From: Paenibacillus sp. FSL H8-0048
Lineage (GTDB): Bacteria > Bacillota > Bacilli > Paenibacillales > Paenibacillaceae
Assembly (NCBI RefSeq): GCF_038002825.1
Contig: NZ_JBBODF010000001.1
Coordinates: 868,001-932,000, forward strand
DNA: 64,000 bases
Reading direction: 5' to 3'
Positions 41,401 through 50,820 of this stretch are shown one piece after another. Below the pieces are notes generated by a model. It saw only the letters and a list, made by a program, of their open reading frames with translations. It did no database searches and was not told where the DNA came from. Position numbers and translations under genes: made by a program. Within the stretch, counting starts at the first letter, position 1; each line of letters opens with the position of its first letter.

Positions 41401-42294
41401 ATGGAGCTCACACAATTGGAGTATTTTCTGACCGTAGCCCGGCTTGAGCATATGACCTCTGCATCCAAAGCGCTGCGAATTACGCAGCCTGCCCTGAGCC
41501 ATGCAATTTCCAAACTGGAAAGTGAGCTGGGGGTTCCTTTATTTGAGCGTAAGGGCCGCAATGTCCAGTTGAACCGCTATGGGGTTATGTTCAGTTCACG
41601 GGTCGAAGAAGCGCTGCGCAATATCAGGAATGGGGTGCGGGAGATTGAGGAGTCGTCCAATGCGGAGAGCGGAACCGTTCATCTGTCTTATCTGAATATT
41701 CTTGGCGTGGACCTGATCCCATCGCTCATCAGAGACTATCAGGCAGACCATCCGAAGGTGCGGTTCGATCTGTATCAGGGGAATCACGGGGACATTGACG
41801 AAGCGCTGGATAACGGGACCTCAGATATGCTGATTACGTCCAAAGAGACTACGGCGGAGAATAAGGAATGGATGGTGTTTCGCAGATTGCCGATTTATAT
41901 TGTGGTCTCCAGTTCCCACCGGTTCGCAGCGCGTTCCTCGCTGAGTCTGTTCGAGCTGTCGGGTGAGCCGTTTGTAGGACTGAAGACGAATTGCGGACTC
42001 AAGCACACCATCACCTCCCTCTTCCAAAATACTAATTTTGAGCTGTCCTCAACCTATTATGCTGAGGATCTGATTACTGTGGCCGGCTTCATCAAAGCCG
42101 GGCTCGGCGTCTCCGTGCTTCCGCAGACGCTGGGACTGATGCTTGACGGTCTGGTCTGGATTCCCATCCAGGAACCGGGTTGGGAATGGGAGGTTGGCCT
42201 GCAATGGCGCAAGGACCATTATCTGTCCCCCGCCTCCAGAAGGTTCCTGGAGTATGTTCAGCAGAGTAGTCATGTACCTGTTTTAAACCTGTGA
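41401..42294 (+). CDS. LysR-family transcriptional regulator
   Basis: A 297-residue LysR regulator: HTH at about 1-60 (L-E-Y-F-L-T-V-A-R, M-T-S-A-S-K-A-L-R-I-T-Q-P-A-L-S-H-A-I-S-K-L-E as separate helices) and a periplasmic-binding-like effector domain at about 90-290 (S-Y-L-N-I-L-G, then G-L-G-V-S-V-L-P-Q). AAGGAGG precedes ATG 41401. It likely controls the divergent SDR gene through the dyad at 41318-41346. The inducer is unknown. Confidence 0.92.
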   Translation: MELTQLEYFLTVARLEHMTSASKALRITQPALSHAISKLESELGVPLFERKGRNVQLNRYGVMFSSRVEEALRNIRNGVREIEESSNAESGTVHLSYLNILGVDLIPSLIRDYQADHPKVRFDLYQGNHGDIDEALDNGTSDMLITSKETTAENKEWMVFRRLPIYIVVSSSHRFAARSSLSLFELSGEPFVGLKTNCGLKHTITSLFQNTNFELSSTYYAEDLITVAGFIKAGLGVSVLPQTLGLMLDGLVWIPIQEPGWEWEVGLQWRKDHYLSPASRRFLEYVQQSSHVPVLNL

Positions 42295-42364
42295 GAATGA
42301 ACATCGAACTAATAGTAGTCTTATCCTGCCCCTTTACCGACTTTTCCTCTTAAATTCAAGTAGC

Positions 42365-42545
42365 TAATTGTATTTTCTGCAATAGAAAACGCATAGCTGA
42401 CCTTAAAATGAGATTCTATTGTATTTCATACATTAGAATGTTGGGTTTTGGGCGAAAAAGGGCCTTTTTTCAATATTCTATTGTACCGAATACAATAGAT
42501 TCTATTTAGAAGCCTTTTTTACAGCATTCCATTGTATAAAATGCA
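42365..42545. repeat. AT-rich palindromic repeat cluster with 51/62/51-bp spacing
   Basis: Four imperfect hairpins share an ATTGTA core at 42367, 42418, 42480 and 42531, with intervals of 51, 62 and 51 bp. The best are ATTCTATTGTAT/ATACATTAGAAT at 42413-42439 and TCTATTGTA/TACAATAGA around 42477-42499. G-C-C-T-T-T-T-T-T precedes the third and fourth. The cluster lies between the convergent ends of the LysR and GH2 genes, in a 373-bp gap with no convincing gene. Confidence 0.65.
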
Positions 42546-42610
42546 GTTACCACCGTTCCGGCACCTACAGTTTATAGCGCGAAGCCTATGGATTCTGGCG
42601 TTATACCTAA

Positions 42611-42656
42611 ATAAAGAGCCGCCCCAATAGCCGATTTACGGCTTGGGGACAGCTCT
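42611..42656 (-). terminator. Terminator of the GH2 gene
   Basis: On the minus strand AGAGCTGTCCCCAAGCCG pairs with CGGCTATTGGGGCGGCTCT around a short loop, followed by TTTATTT, 12 bp after the GH2 stop. Confidence 0.9.
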
Positions 42657-42667
42657 ATTAGATCATT

Positions 42668-45478
42668 TTAACAAATTAATGCCCGAAGCTCTTCAATCGT
42701 TGCCTGGTACTGCGGCTTAAAATCAGCAGAATTCATATAACCGGATATGCTGGTCAAGAATTGTCTGCCTTCAAGAGCTCCGCTTACCTTAGCAGCATCC
42801 AGTGCACACAGCAGCAGGTTACCATTACCTACGCGACACTCTGTGAGGAAACTCAGCTTGTGATTACGTTCGAAATTATCGATCGTCTGTACAATCGGAT
42901 TCCAGCTGCGGTCCGCCTCATCCATGATAAGCGATTTGGAATGCTCCACGATAGTCCACCACGGATAGGTGGAGTGTGCCTCGCTCGGGAAATCGCGCAG
43001 CACCGGATGGCCGTTATCGATCAGCAGACCCATGGTACCAATTGGCACCGGCCGGTTCATGCTCTCCGAGATCGAGCGGAACATCGGGTAGCACCAGAAA
43101 TCCGTGCAATAATAGCCTTCGATTCCGTTCTGAACCGACTGTGGTTCCGGCATCAGCAGCACATTACCGCCTTGCTCCAGCAGGGAGACTGCCTCCTCAG
43201 ACAGCTCTGTGAACACATGAATGCCTTCAGCTTCAAGCGGGTTATCGCTTTGCTCCGGATATATCCACAGGTCATAGCTCTTGCGGATATCGGTTCCCTG
43301 AACCCGGAGCGCCAGCTCCGCACGGCTCATCCGGTCCACCGCCGGAAGCTCAACCGCTAGATCGCAAATGTCAATGTAATGGATTCCGGCAGGAATAAAG
43401 GCTCCGGCTGAGCCTGTTGTCCGAGCTCCCCCTTCAACCGCCAGCTCCCAGTGAAGCTCGATGGATTCCGGCATTCCACTGCGGAAGCAGCTCAGCTCCA
43501 CATGGGCTGCGAAGGTCTCCCCGGCGCCGTAGTTGTACTTAGGGAATCTTGCCAGCAGCACGGCATCATTACAAAAGGTCCGCCACTCTTCCGGGCTGAT
43601 CAGACCCTTGGAATCCATGAAGGCATCCAGAACACCTACGAGTGCTGTACCCTGGCCGCTGAAGTCCTGGAGATCCAGAAGCTGGAACCCTGCCAGCCGG
43701 CGGGAACGGAAGGCAGCCTCAAGCTCTTCCTTGTAGCAAGCGACAGCGAGCTGGCCTGAGCTTTTGAAGTAAGCATCGGCCAGATGGCCAAGCCCCTTGC
43801 TCTCCAGCCGTTCGCGGAAGATGATGAAATTCTCCGCTTTGAGCGGGCCGGTATATTTCTCAATTTCCGCGAAATTCGGAAACGTCGCATATTGTCCAAT
43901 CTCATGCGAGACCACGGGTACCCGGGGAATCCATTCTCTGGATTCACTGCCACCCTGCACAGCCTTGGCTTCAGTACCGTACTGGATCAGGATCTCGCCG
44001 CCTGCCTCAGCGGACACGGCTTCACCGCTCCCAAAGCCCGGCGGAACAATCTGGTCGTCGTAATCCTTCATTGTACCTGGCAGCGAGGTCTGGACATGTC
44101 CCAGCGGAGCATCGCACATGGCATAGGAGCCTCTGAACAGCCGATCGTGTGTGAAGCGTACACCGCTGAAGAAATCGTCATGCTCCAGCACCTCCGGGAC
44201 CCACTGATGGTTATTGGAGCCTTGAGTGTAGAGCGGACGGTCATCGAACGCTTTATAATCTGCAAGGAACGAATCAATCCGCTCCTTGCTGCCCCACAGC
44301 TCATTACCCAGCGACATCATCACGAACGATGGATGATTGCCGAATTCCCGCAGGATGGCATATCCTTCGCTGATCAGGTAATCCTGCTCCGCCTGGTTGT
44401 GGCCTTCGTCCGTCTCTGCGGTAATCGTTCCCCAGAACGGCAGCTCCGGCTGCATGTAGATTCCGAGCAGATCGGCTGCGGTGAAGGCTGCTTCCGGCGG
44501 GCAGCAGGTATGGAAGCGGTAATGGTTAATGCCGTGAGACTTCGCAATCCCCAGAATCCGTACCCACTCTTCCACGTCTGTCGGAGCATAGCCGGTGAGT
44601 GGGAAGATCAGGCCGTCATGCTTGCCGCGCAGGAAGGTCTGCTCACCGTTAATGGTGAACTTATCTCCCTCAGCCCGGAAGGACTTAAGCCCAAAGATCA
44701 CCTCCTGCCGGTCAACGGGAATACCATCACTGCCCTTGAGAACAAGGCTGAGAGTATACAGATTGGGAGCGAATTCACTCCACAGCAGCGCACCCGGACC
44801 CAGTGTATAGTCTATAGTGAACGGACCCGGTACGATGACATATTCCTGTTCCTCTACGGCATGTGTGAGCTCACTATTGAAGCTACTGGCAGATACCGCG
44901 AGTGTAGCACTCTGCTTGCTGTCCAGCGTGGCGGTGATCCGTACCGAACGTGCAGGCAGATCAGGCTTCAGCCGGAGACCGCTAATCCGGGCTTCCCCAT
45001 AGAACTGCAGCTCCATCCGGCCGGTAATCCCGTTCCAGTTAGTCTGGGTATCCGGCGAGGTCATATGCCCGCCTTTGGTCGGATAGCCGGTGTTGTCGAC
45101 CCGGACCGTAAGCGTATGATTCCCGGGCTGCAGCTGCGGCAGCTCATATACATGCGCAGTGTTCAGGCTGTCACGGCTGCCGATCTCCACATCATCCACC
45201 CATAGGGTGGTAAGCCTTGTACGTTCCAGATATAAGCAGCATTGCTTACCCGCCAGCTCTTCCGGAATCACAACCTCTCTGGAGTACCAGACCGGTCCTT
45301 CGAACAGATATTCATCCGTCAGTGCGCCAACGAGAATCTTGCTGTTCTTCGGCCCTTTAAGGGCATGGGACGTAGTTCCCGGCAGCCTGATTGCATCGGT
45401 AAAAGGAAATACCAGTCCCTTCCCCTTCTCTTCCAGTTGCAGCTTCCATTCGCCTTCAAGGCTGATCTTTGACAGCAC
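42668..45478 (-). CDS. Glycoside hydrolase family 2 protein
   Basis: A 936-residue cytosolic GH2-type enzyme: N-terminal sugar-binding jelly roll (about 10-165), immunoglobulin-like domain (about 170-270), TIM barrel (about 275-640) and C-terminal beta domains. The acid/base is E393 in S-L-G-N-E-L-W and the probable nucleophile is E526 in V-S-H-E-I-G-Q. These place it with beta-glucuronidase/galactosidase/mannosidase-like enzymes; the sugar is not clear. GTG 45478 has AGGAG 8 bases upstream, whereas GTG 45487 abuts it. It ends a minus-strand block of sugar importer and YesMN-type regulators, so it probably degrades what the importer brings in. Confidence 0.87.
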   Translation of the reverse strand: MLSKISLEGEWKLQLEEKGKGLVFPFTDAIRLPGTTSHALKGPKNSKILVGALTDEYLFEGPVWYSREVVIPEELAGKQCCLYLERTRLTTLWVDDVEIGSRDSLNTAHVYELPQLQPGNHTLTVRVDNTGYPTKGGHMTSPDTQTNWNGITGRMELQFYGEARISGLRLKPDLPARSVRITATLDSKQSATLAVSASSFNSELTHAVEEQEYVIVPGPFTIDYTLGPGALLWSEFAPNLYTLSLVLKGSDGIPVDRQEVIFGLKSFRAEGDKFTINGEQTFLRGKHDGLIFPLTGYAPTDVEEWVRILGIAKSHGINHYRFHTCCPPEAAFTAADLLGIYMQPELPFWGTITAETDEGHNQAEQDYLISEGYAILREFGNHPSFVMMSLGNELWGSKERIDSFLADYKAFDDRPLYTQGSNNHQWVPEVLEHDDFFSGVRFTHDRLFRGSYAMCDAPLGHVQTSLPGTMKDYDDQIVPPGFGSGEAVSAEAGGEILIQYGTEAKAVQGGSESREWIPRVPVVSHEIGQYATFPNFAEIEKYTGPLKAENFIIFRERLESKGLGHLADAYFKSSGQLAVACYKEELEAAFRSRRLAGFQLLDLQDFSGQGTALVGVLDAFMDSKGLISPEEWRTFCNDAVLLARFPKYNYGAGETFAAHVELSCFRSGMPESIELHWELAVEGGARTTGSAGAFIPAGIHYIDICDLAVELPAVDRMSRAELALRVQGTDIRKSYDLWIYPEQSDNPLEAEGIHVFTELSEEAVSLLEQGGNVLLMPEPQSVQNGIEGYYCTDFWCYPMFRSISESMNRPVPIGTMGLLIDNGHPVLRDFPSEAHSTYPWWTIVEHSKSLIMDEADRSWNPIVQTIDNFERNHKLSFLTECRVGNGNLLLCALDAAKVSGALEGRQFLTSISGYMNSADFKPQYQATIEELRALIC

Positions 45479-45489
45479 AATTATCACTC

Positions 45490-47094
45490 CTAGTAATAGT
45501 AATCTCTATACTCCTGCGGGGTGGTACCCGTGGTCTTCTTGAAAAGAAAGGTGAAATAGGCCGCCGTCTGAAAGCCTACCTGTTCCGCCACCTCATACAC
45601 CTTGATGCCAGGATCACGGAGCAGCTCCTTGGCCTTATTCATGCGCGTTTCCTGGACATATTCGGAGATCGTCTGGCCGGTTTCTTTTTTGAACAATACG
45701 CTTAAATAACTTGAATTCAGATGATACAGCCCCGCCAGTTGCTTCACCGTCAGATTCTCCTGCAGATGTTCAGCCAGATGCCGCCGGACCTGCTGGATCA
45801 GATGATGCTGCTGTGCAGTCTGCTCCTTCTCCTTACGCTGTGTGTAATGGGCGAGATATTCCAGAACGGCCTTCCGCACTTCCTCCACTCCGGTGCAGTC
45901 AATGAGACGCTGCCACATCAGAATGTTCGTTTCGGTATCCGTATCCTGATCCCGCTTAAGCTTGCGTGCCAATTCGCTGAGCAGTCCCATGCCGAACGCC
46001 TGTACATAGGAGAAGGAGATCGGCTCTCCGGCCAGCATCATCTCAAAAGCATGGCTTGCATAAGCCGACGCTTTGCTATTTTCCCCAAGCTCCAGCAGCT
46101 TGACGATTTCCGGAATATACTCCTCACGCAGCCGGAAGTCTTGGTATTCATTCATCAGATACCGGTCACAATAGACAATCTGTCCGTATCCGGCAAGCCG
46201 TGCATCGGCAATCATATGCCGGACCTCTTTATACAGGAGCGGAATTTCTGTCCAGCTGCATGCCTCTCTGCTGACGCCGACCGTAACGGAAGCAGCTTAT
46301 TGCTCCCGCAGCACTTCCTGAATGAAGCTTAGCTGCTTCTCCAGCCTGGCCCGCACCTGCGGAACCGCTTCCAGCACCAGCACAGCGGTCTCACCCGCTC
46401 CCGCTTTCCCGATATAAGCGCCGGAAAAGCCCTCCAGCCCCAGCTTCACCGCATTCTGCAGTGCTTCACCCAGCAGAATCTGCTCCTTGGCATCCTGGCT
46501 ATGATGCAGGTGAAGACTGTCACAGTCGAACAGGAACAGTGTAGCCTGCCACTCTCCTGCCGGAAGATCAAGCAGACGCCGCCATGAATCCAGCAGTTCA
46601 GCACTGTGAACCCAGCCGCCGGTCAAATCCTTAATGAAGCGCTCCAGCAGCACTTCCCGGCTCTCTGTAACCTTCTCCCTGAGCAGGGTTGTTTCCTGCT
46701 CCAGCTGTTTTTTCTTCTCAGCGGCTGCGCGGAGAGCCACCAGCTTCTGTTCCAGCTCCTCCGTCTTGACCGGCTTCAGCACGTAGGCCTTAGCCCCAAG
46801 CTGGATCGCCTCCTGCACAAATTCAAATTCATCGAAGCCGCTGATCATTACCGATTGCATAGCCTGCTGCTGCGGATAGTCAGCCTGGATTCTGGCGAGC
46901 AGCTCAATTCCGGTCATCCCGGGCATCGACACATCGGTAATCAGCACATCCACAGGGTTCTCCTTCAAAATCGCAAGCGCTTCCATCCCGGAATGGGCAG
47001 TCAGCGGCGTTCTGTAGCCAAGTGCCTCCCAGCGGATATGCCGTAGCAGACCTTGAATTTGCATGGGCTCATCATCAACAATCAATGCACGCAT
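45490..47094 (-). pseudogene. YesN-type response regulator, interrupted by an in-frame TAA
   Basis: The 535-codon frame is that of a normal Paenibacillus YesN-type regulator: receiver domain (D-D-E, phospho-acceptor Asp in V-L-I-T-D-V-S-M-P-G, L-K-P-V-K) about 1-120, linker about 120-400, and C-terminal AraC-type double HTH about 430-535. Codon 266 is TAA (46297-46299). Reading on in the same frame gives A-A-S-V-T-V-G-V-S-R-E-A-C and then the ATG at 46215, so only one stop separates the halves; there is no frameshift. As read, the receiver half (265 aa) and the HTH half (from ATG 46215, 241 aa) would be separate. It could be a true nonsense mutation or a base error. AAGGAGG precedes ATG 47094. 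Confidence 0.85.
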
Positions 47095-47095
47095 G

Positions 47096-48883
47096 TTACC
47101 CCTCCTTCCTCTTCAGCTCGGGACGTTCTAAGCAGACCGGAATATGGATGGTTACCGCCGTCCATTCGTCTTCTGCGCTGTCGATTTCTAGGCGGCCATC
47201 GGGACCGAAATATAGCGCCAGACGGTCCCTGATATTGTTCATGCCGAACCCGTTCCTGCTGCCGCTGTAAGTACCGGCACGTATCTCTTCAAGCTTATCC
47301 TGTCCGATCCCTTGCCCGTTGTCAAACACCTGGATGCGCACCTCATCCCCACTGCGTTCAGCCGTGATCTGAATAAAAGCATGCTCCCTGGCCGTAATGT
47401 CGCCATGCAGATAACAGTTCTCTACAATCGGCTGCAGGATCAGCTTGATGGTATAGAGATCAAGGATCTCCGGCTTCACCTCCCATTCCACCGAGACCTG
47501 CCCTGGATAACGGAGCTGCTGAATATCGATATACGCCTTCACATGCTCCAGCTCATCGCGCAGCCGGGTTACATTGACCTGATTGCCCAGTGCCAGCCGG
47601 TAAAAGGTCGTCAGCGCATCTATCGTGCGGACTTGCAGCTCATCCTGCAGATCCAGCGCCCGCCAGCGGATCAGGCTGAGCGAATTATAGATGAAATGCG
47701 GATTAATCTGTGCCTGAAGCGCCCGGAAGGATTGCTCACGCTCCTTAAGCAGCGCTTCCGTATGCTCTTTAACCAGCTTCCCGAGCCGCCCGGACATGGA
47801 GTTAAACAGCACCTCCAGCTCACCCAGCTCATCCTTGTCCCGGTTCTTCACCTTTACTTCGAAGTATCCTTCCGATATATCTGTCATCCGGCTCCCCAGC
47901 TTGCGTATGCGCCAGATGGTATTCTTCAGGACAGTCATGATCAGGAAAATCGACAGCAGCAGGAAGAACGCAATTCCCGCTGCGATATAATACAGAATCC
48001 GTCTGGACTGTTCCTCCAGGCGGTCCAGATGCACCAGTGCGCCGACCCGCCAGCCGGATTTGATCTCCTGTGTAATCAGCACCGTTCCGTTGTTCGTCCG
48101 GGTAGTTCCGTCAGCGCTGCCCCAGTACTCACTTAACGAAGAGGAGGATAACGAAGCAGCGATCTCGGACGGTTCCGAGGAGGCGATGATCCGTTCACTG
48201 CCGTCAACGATATACATTTCCCCGGCGCCGTCAAAGGGATGGTCGAAGGATTCCGCGAACACGCTTTTATAATCCAGCAGCAGATAGACCAGCCCGTGTA
48301 CATCCCCGTTGCTGTCAAGGATTTTGTGGGATACGACAAGCTTGTTCCTGTCATCCTTGGCATTGGTCCACATCAGATTATCCGGAGAAAAAAGCCGCTG
48401 CGCATACCAGTCCTGCTCCCGCTGTCCGGACAGCATCCGCCCCTCGGGCTTCCACAACAAGCCGCCATCCTGCACCAGCGTATCATTGGTATGGTAGATG
48501 CGGAAATTCTCAATACCCGGAAGGTATTTGCTTGTAAACAGGAAGGATCTGTCCACGTAATTGACGGTACCAAGCTGTTCTGTGATATCCGCATAATCCC
48601 GCGTTAATCTTGAGATCAATTCACCATCTGTCGCTGTCCGTGTGGCCAGAAGGTCATAGCTCTGCTTGCGGAACTCAATGCTCTGCGCACTTTGGCGGAC
48701 AGCTTCCCTGATGGTCAGAATATAATTGGCCCGGACGGTCTGCAGCATTAGATAGCCTGCTCCCGCTGCAAGCAGCACCGTGGGAAGGAATACTATCAGG
48801 CCGTAGAACAGGACAATTTTTCCTCTCAGGTTCATGGACCGGGTCATACGAATAATTGCTTTCTCTACGCTCTGTTTGATCAT
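47096..48883 (-). CDS. YesM-type sensor histidine kinase
   Basis: A 595-residue membrane kinase: TM1 about 22-45, a large extracellular Cache-like domain about 46-300 (with D-Y-K-S-V-F-A-E-S-F), TM2 about 305-327, HAMP about 328-380, then the HisK_5 motif Q-A-Q-I-N-P-H-F-I-Y-N-S-L near 395 and HATPase with N-C-Y-L-H-G and D-N-G-Q-G-I. It partners the regulator gene one base downstream. In this family the pair senses sugars, often via the binding protein, and activates the adjacent importer and hydrolase genes. Because the regulator has an in-frame stop, the pathway may be disabled. Confidence 0.92.
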   Translation of the reverse strand: MIKQSVEKAIIRMTRSMNLRGKIVLFYGLIVFLPTVLLAAGAGYLMLQTVRANYILTIREAVRQSAQSIEFRKQSYDLLATRTATDGELISRLTRDYADITEQLGTVNYVDRSFLFTSKYLPGIENFRIYHTNDTLVQDGGLLWKPEGRMLSGQREQDWYAQRLFSPDNLMWTNAKDDRNKLVVSHKILDSNGDVHGLVYLLLDYKSVFAESFDHPFDGAGEMYIVDGSERIIASSEPSEIAASLSSSSLSEYWGSADGTTRTNNGTVLITQEIKSGWRVGALVHLDRLEEQSRRILYYIAAGIAFFLLLSIFLIMTVLKNTIWRIRKLGSRMTDISEGYFEVKVKNRDKDELGELEVLFNSMSGRLGKLVKEHTEALLKEREQSFRALQAQINPHFIYNSLSLIRWRALDLQDELQVRTIDALTTFYRLALGNQVNVTRLRDELEHVKAYIDIQQLRYPGQVSVEWEVKPEILDLYTIKLILQPIVENCYLHGDITAREHAFIQITAERSGDEVRIQVFDNGQGIGQDKLEEIRAGTYSGSRNGFGMNNIRDRLALYFGPDGRLEIDSAEDEWTAVTIHIPVCLERPELKRKEG

Positions 48884-48899
48884 ATGGCCCTCCCAAGAA

Positions 48900-48937
48900 C
48901 TATAAAGGGAGCCCCCCTCACAGGTGAAGGGCGCTCC
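48900..48937 (-). terminator. Terminator-like hairpin between binding-protein and kinase genes
   Basis: GGAGCGCCCTTCAC pairs with GTGAGGGGGGCTCC around a 2-base loop, followed by CTTTAT on the minus strand. It lies just before the kinase ribosome site, so it could reduce read-through from the importer genes into the regulatory genes. Confidence 0.7.
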
Positions 48938-49001
48938 GGCGTATTTTAAAATTTAAGAATTAATATGTTTCACGTTATACATTATCCTTCTATTTCTCGC
49001 T

Positions 49002-49042
49002 GAAACGGTACCGTCCTTTAAAAGGACGGCAAAGCCGTTTCC
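49002..49042 (-). other. Long hairpin directly after the binding-protein gene
   Basis: GAAACGG pairs with CCGTTTC and, inside it, CCGTCCTTT pairs with AAAGGACGG. There is no U-run. It starts 9 bp after the stop and is more likely an mRNA 3'-end stabiliser for the highly expressed binding protein than a terminator. Confidence 0.6.
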
Positions 49043-49050
49043 ACTTGTTT

Positions 49051-50748
49051 CTAGCTGCCTGCGTTCATTTTTTCCTCATATCTGCCAAGCCACTCGGCCT
49101 TGACCTCACTCCAATGTCCGCGTTTCTCCAGCGCTTCCTGGAACCCGTTCCACTCCGCCTCGAACTTGGCATCATCCCCCGCCATCAGCAGCTTAGCCCG
49201 GTATTCCTTGCGGATATTCTCCAGCTCCAGGGAGTATTTCTCCCATACCCCGCCCTGCTTAACCTCGATCAGATCATAAGGCTCTGCTACACGGATGGTC
49301 CCCATCTTCCCGATGGCTTCGGTGAACTGAATCGTCTTGGCTGCGCCTGCCTTACCGCCATCTTCTGTGTTCCACCACGGGTACCACTCATTGCTATAGG
49401 AAGAGGTCATGTAGAGCTCCGGTGTAACTTTGGATTTCTGGGCGGCATCGCCGGAATTGCGTGCGGTCTTGTACGTTTCATCTATAAATTTCCACTTGCC
49501 CAGCGGCTGGTCCACCCAGTCCCAGTACTTGCCTGCCGGCCCCTCGCTCATTACCTGCTGCTGTTCTGCCTTCGGCTGCAGGCTGTAATCCAGGAACTTC
49601 AGAATGGCCTCAAGGTTCTTGGTCTTCTGGCTGATATAGACATCATACCCCGGATTCGGGTTCGTGACCTGGTTGATGCCAAGCTTCTCTACCCCTGCAA
49701 CCTTCGGAAAAGGAATGACTTCATAGAACCAGCCCGGCTCCGTAGGGCCATCCAGTGTCTCCCAGGCTGTAGCGTTGATGTTCCAGAAGCTGCCTACATT
49801 CAGCGCAACCCGGCCGGACTTGTTCTTCTCAATATACTGCTCTCCCTTATTGGTTACTACCTCCGGATCGATCAGCTTCTCCCGGTACAGCTTATTCATC
49901 CATTGATAAGCCGCTTTATAATTGGGATTATCATAAGCAAAAAGAAATTGATCCCCCTGCTTCTGAATACCATTGCCGCCGGTACTGACGCCAAACGCAG
50001 TCAGCACTGCATTCTCATCACTCCAGCCGAGCGAATCATTAGTGTCCATAAGGAAGGACAGGGGGAGCAGCGTTTTGCCGGAGGCGTCTTTCTGCTGTGC
50101 GGCCTTCTTCAGGAAGGTCTCAACCCCATCCAGTGTGGACAGATCGGCTGTAGTCATGCCTGCCTTCTCCAGCACATCCGTTCTGACAAACCAGCCCTGC
50201 GATGCCGAGCCCGGCCAAGGCGCCTCCGGGTTCTGGTCAAACCAGGTCGGAATCGACCAGATATGGCCGTCCTCGTCCTTCATTAGCTCCAGATATGGCT
50301 TGGGGATCGTCGCAAGTCCCGGATATTTATCTGGCATTTCGAAATACTGCTCCACCGGCAGCACCTGCTTGGAGCGCCGCATGGCGCTTTTCACCGTCTC
50401 GTTCCGGCTGAAGATCGCCGCATCCTCGAACCCGCCGGTATTGATCTTCAGGTTAAGCGCTGTCATCGCATCGCCCTGTGTAGCCTCCAGCTTGATATCG
50501 ACCCCCGGCTCCTCTTCCCGCCAATACTTCTGTACCAAACTGTCATTATTGATGGTTGCCGTCCAGCCAAGCCAGAGGTTGAAGCTGGCAGAACCGCTTG
50601 CCCCTTGGGTAGCAGCCGTCTTATTTCCTGTACCGCTGTTGCTTGCCTTCGTATTTCCGCCGCCGGAATTGGAGCCCGAACATCCGCTGACGATAGTCAG
50701 CAGCGCCGTCATGGCCAGAGCTGTAAGCCGGGCTTGTTTGATTTTCAC
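49051..50748 (-). CDS. Sugar ABC transporter substrate-binding lipoprotein
   Basis: A 565-residue family 1-type extracellular binding protein of the large LipO/YtcQ group (about 500-570 residues, usual here). Lipobox with C23 (T-I-V-S-G-C), a Gly/Ser/Asn-rich linker to about 55, then the two-lobed binding fold. It binds an oligosaccharide outside the membrane and delivers it to the two permeases. GTG 50748 follows GGGGGGAG. Third gene of the importer group. No ATPase gene is present nearby; such importers commonly share an MsmX-type ATPase encoded elsewhere. Confidence 0.92.
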   Translation of the reverse strand: MKIKQARLTALAMTALLTIVSGCSGSNSGGGNTKASNSGTGNKTAATQGASGSASFNLWLGWTATINNDSLVQKYWREEEPGVDIKLEATQGDAMTALNLKINTGGFEDAAIFSRNETVKSAMRRSKQVLPVEQYFEMPDKYPGLATIPKPYLELMKDEDGHIWSIPTWFDQNPEAPWPGSASQGWFVRTDVLEKAGMTTADLSTLDGVETFLKKAAQQKDASGKTLLPLSFLMDTNDSLGWSDENAVLTAFGVSTGGNGIQKQGDQFLFAYDNPNYKAAYQWMNKLYREKLIDPEVVTNKGEQYIEKNKSGRVALNVGSFWNINATAWETLDGPTEPGWFYEVIPFPKVAGVEKLGINQVTNPNPGYDVYISQKTKNLEAILKFLDYSLQPKAEQQQVMSEGPAGKYWDWVDQPLGKWKFIDETYKTARNSGDAAQKSKVTPELYMTSSYSNEWYPWWNTEDGGKAGAAKTIQFTEAIGKMGTIRVAEPYDLIEVKQGGVWEKYSLELENIRKEYRAKLLMAGDDAKFEAEWNGFQEALEKRGHWSEVKAEWLGRYEEKMNAGS

Positions 50749-50820
50749 TAGAATACTCCCCCTATTATGTTATTGTACTGCATAATGCTTCTACGGCCAT
50801 TAGGCCATTAAGCTAAGAGA

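Noticed and set aside
43784..45205. 473-codon frame antisense to the GH2 gene
   Set aside because: Shadow of an intact GH2 gene with catalytic motifs on the other strand; no start signals.
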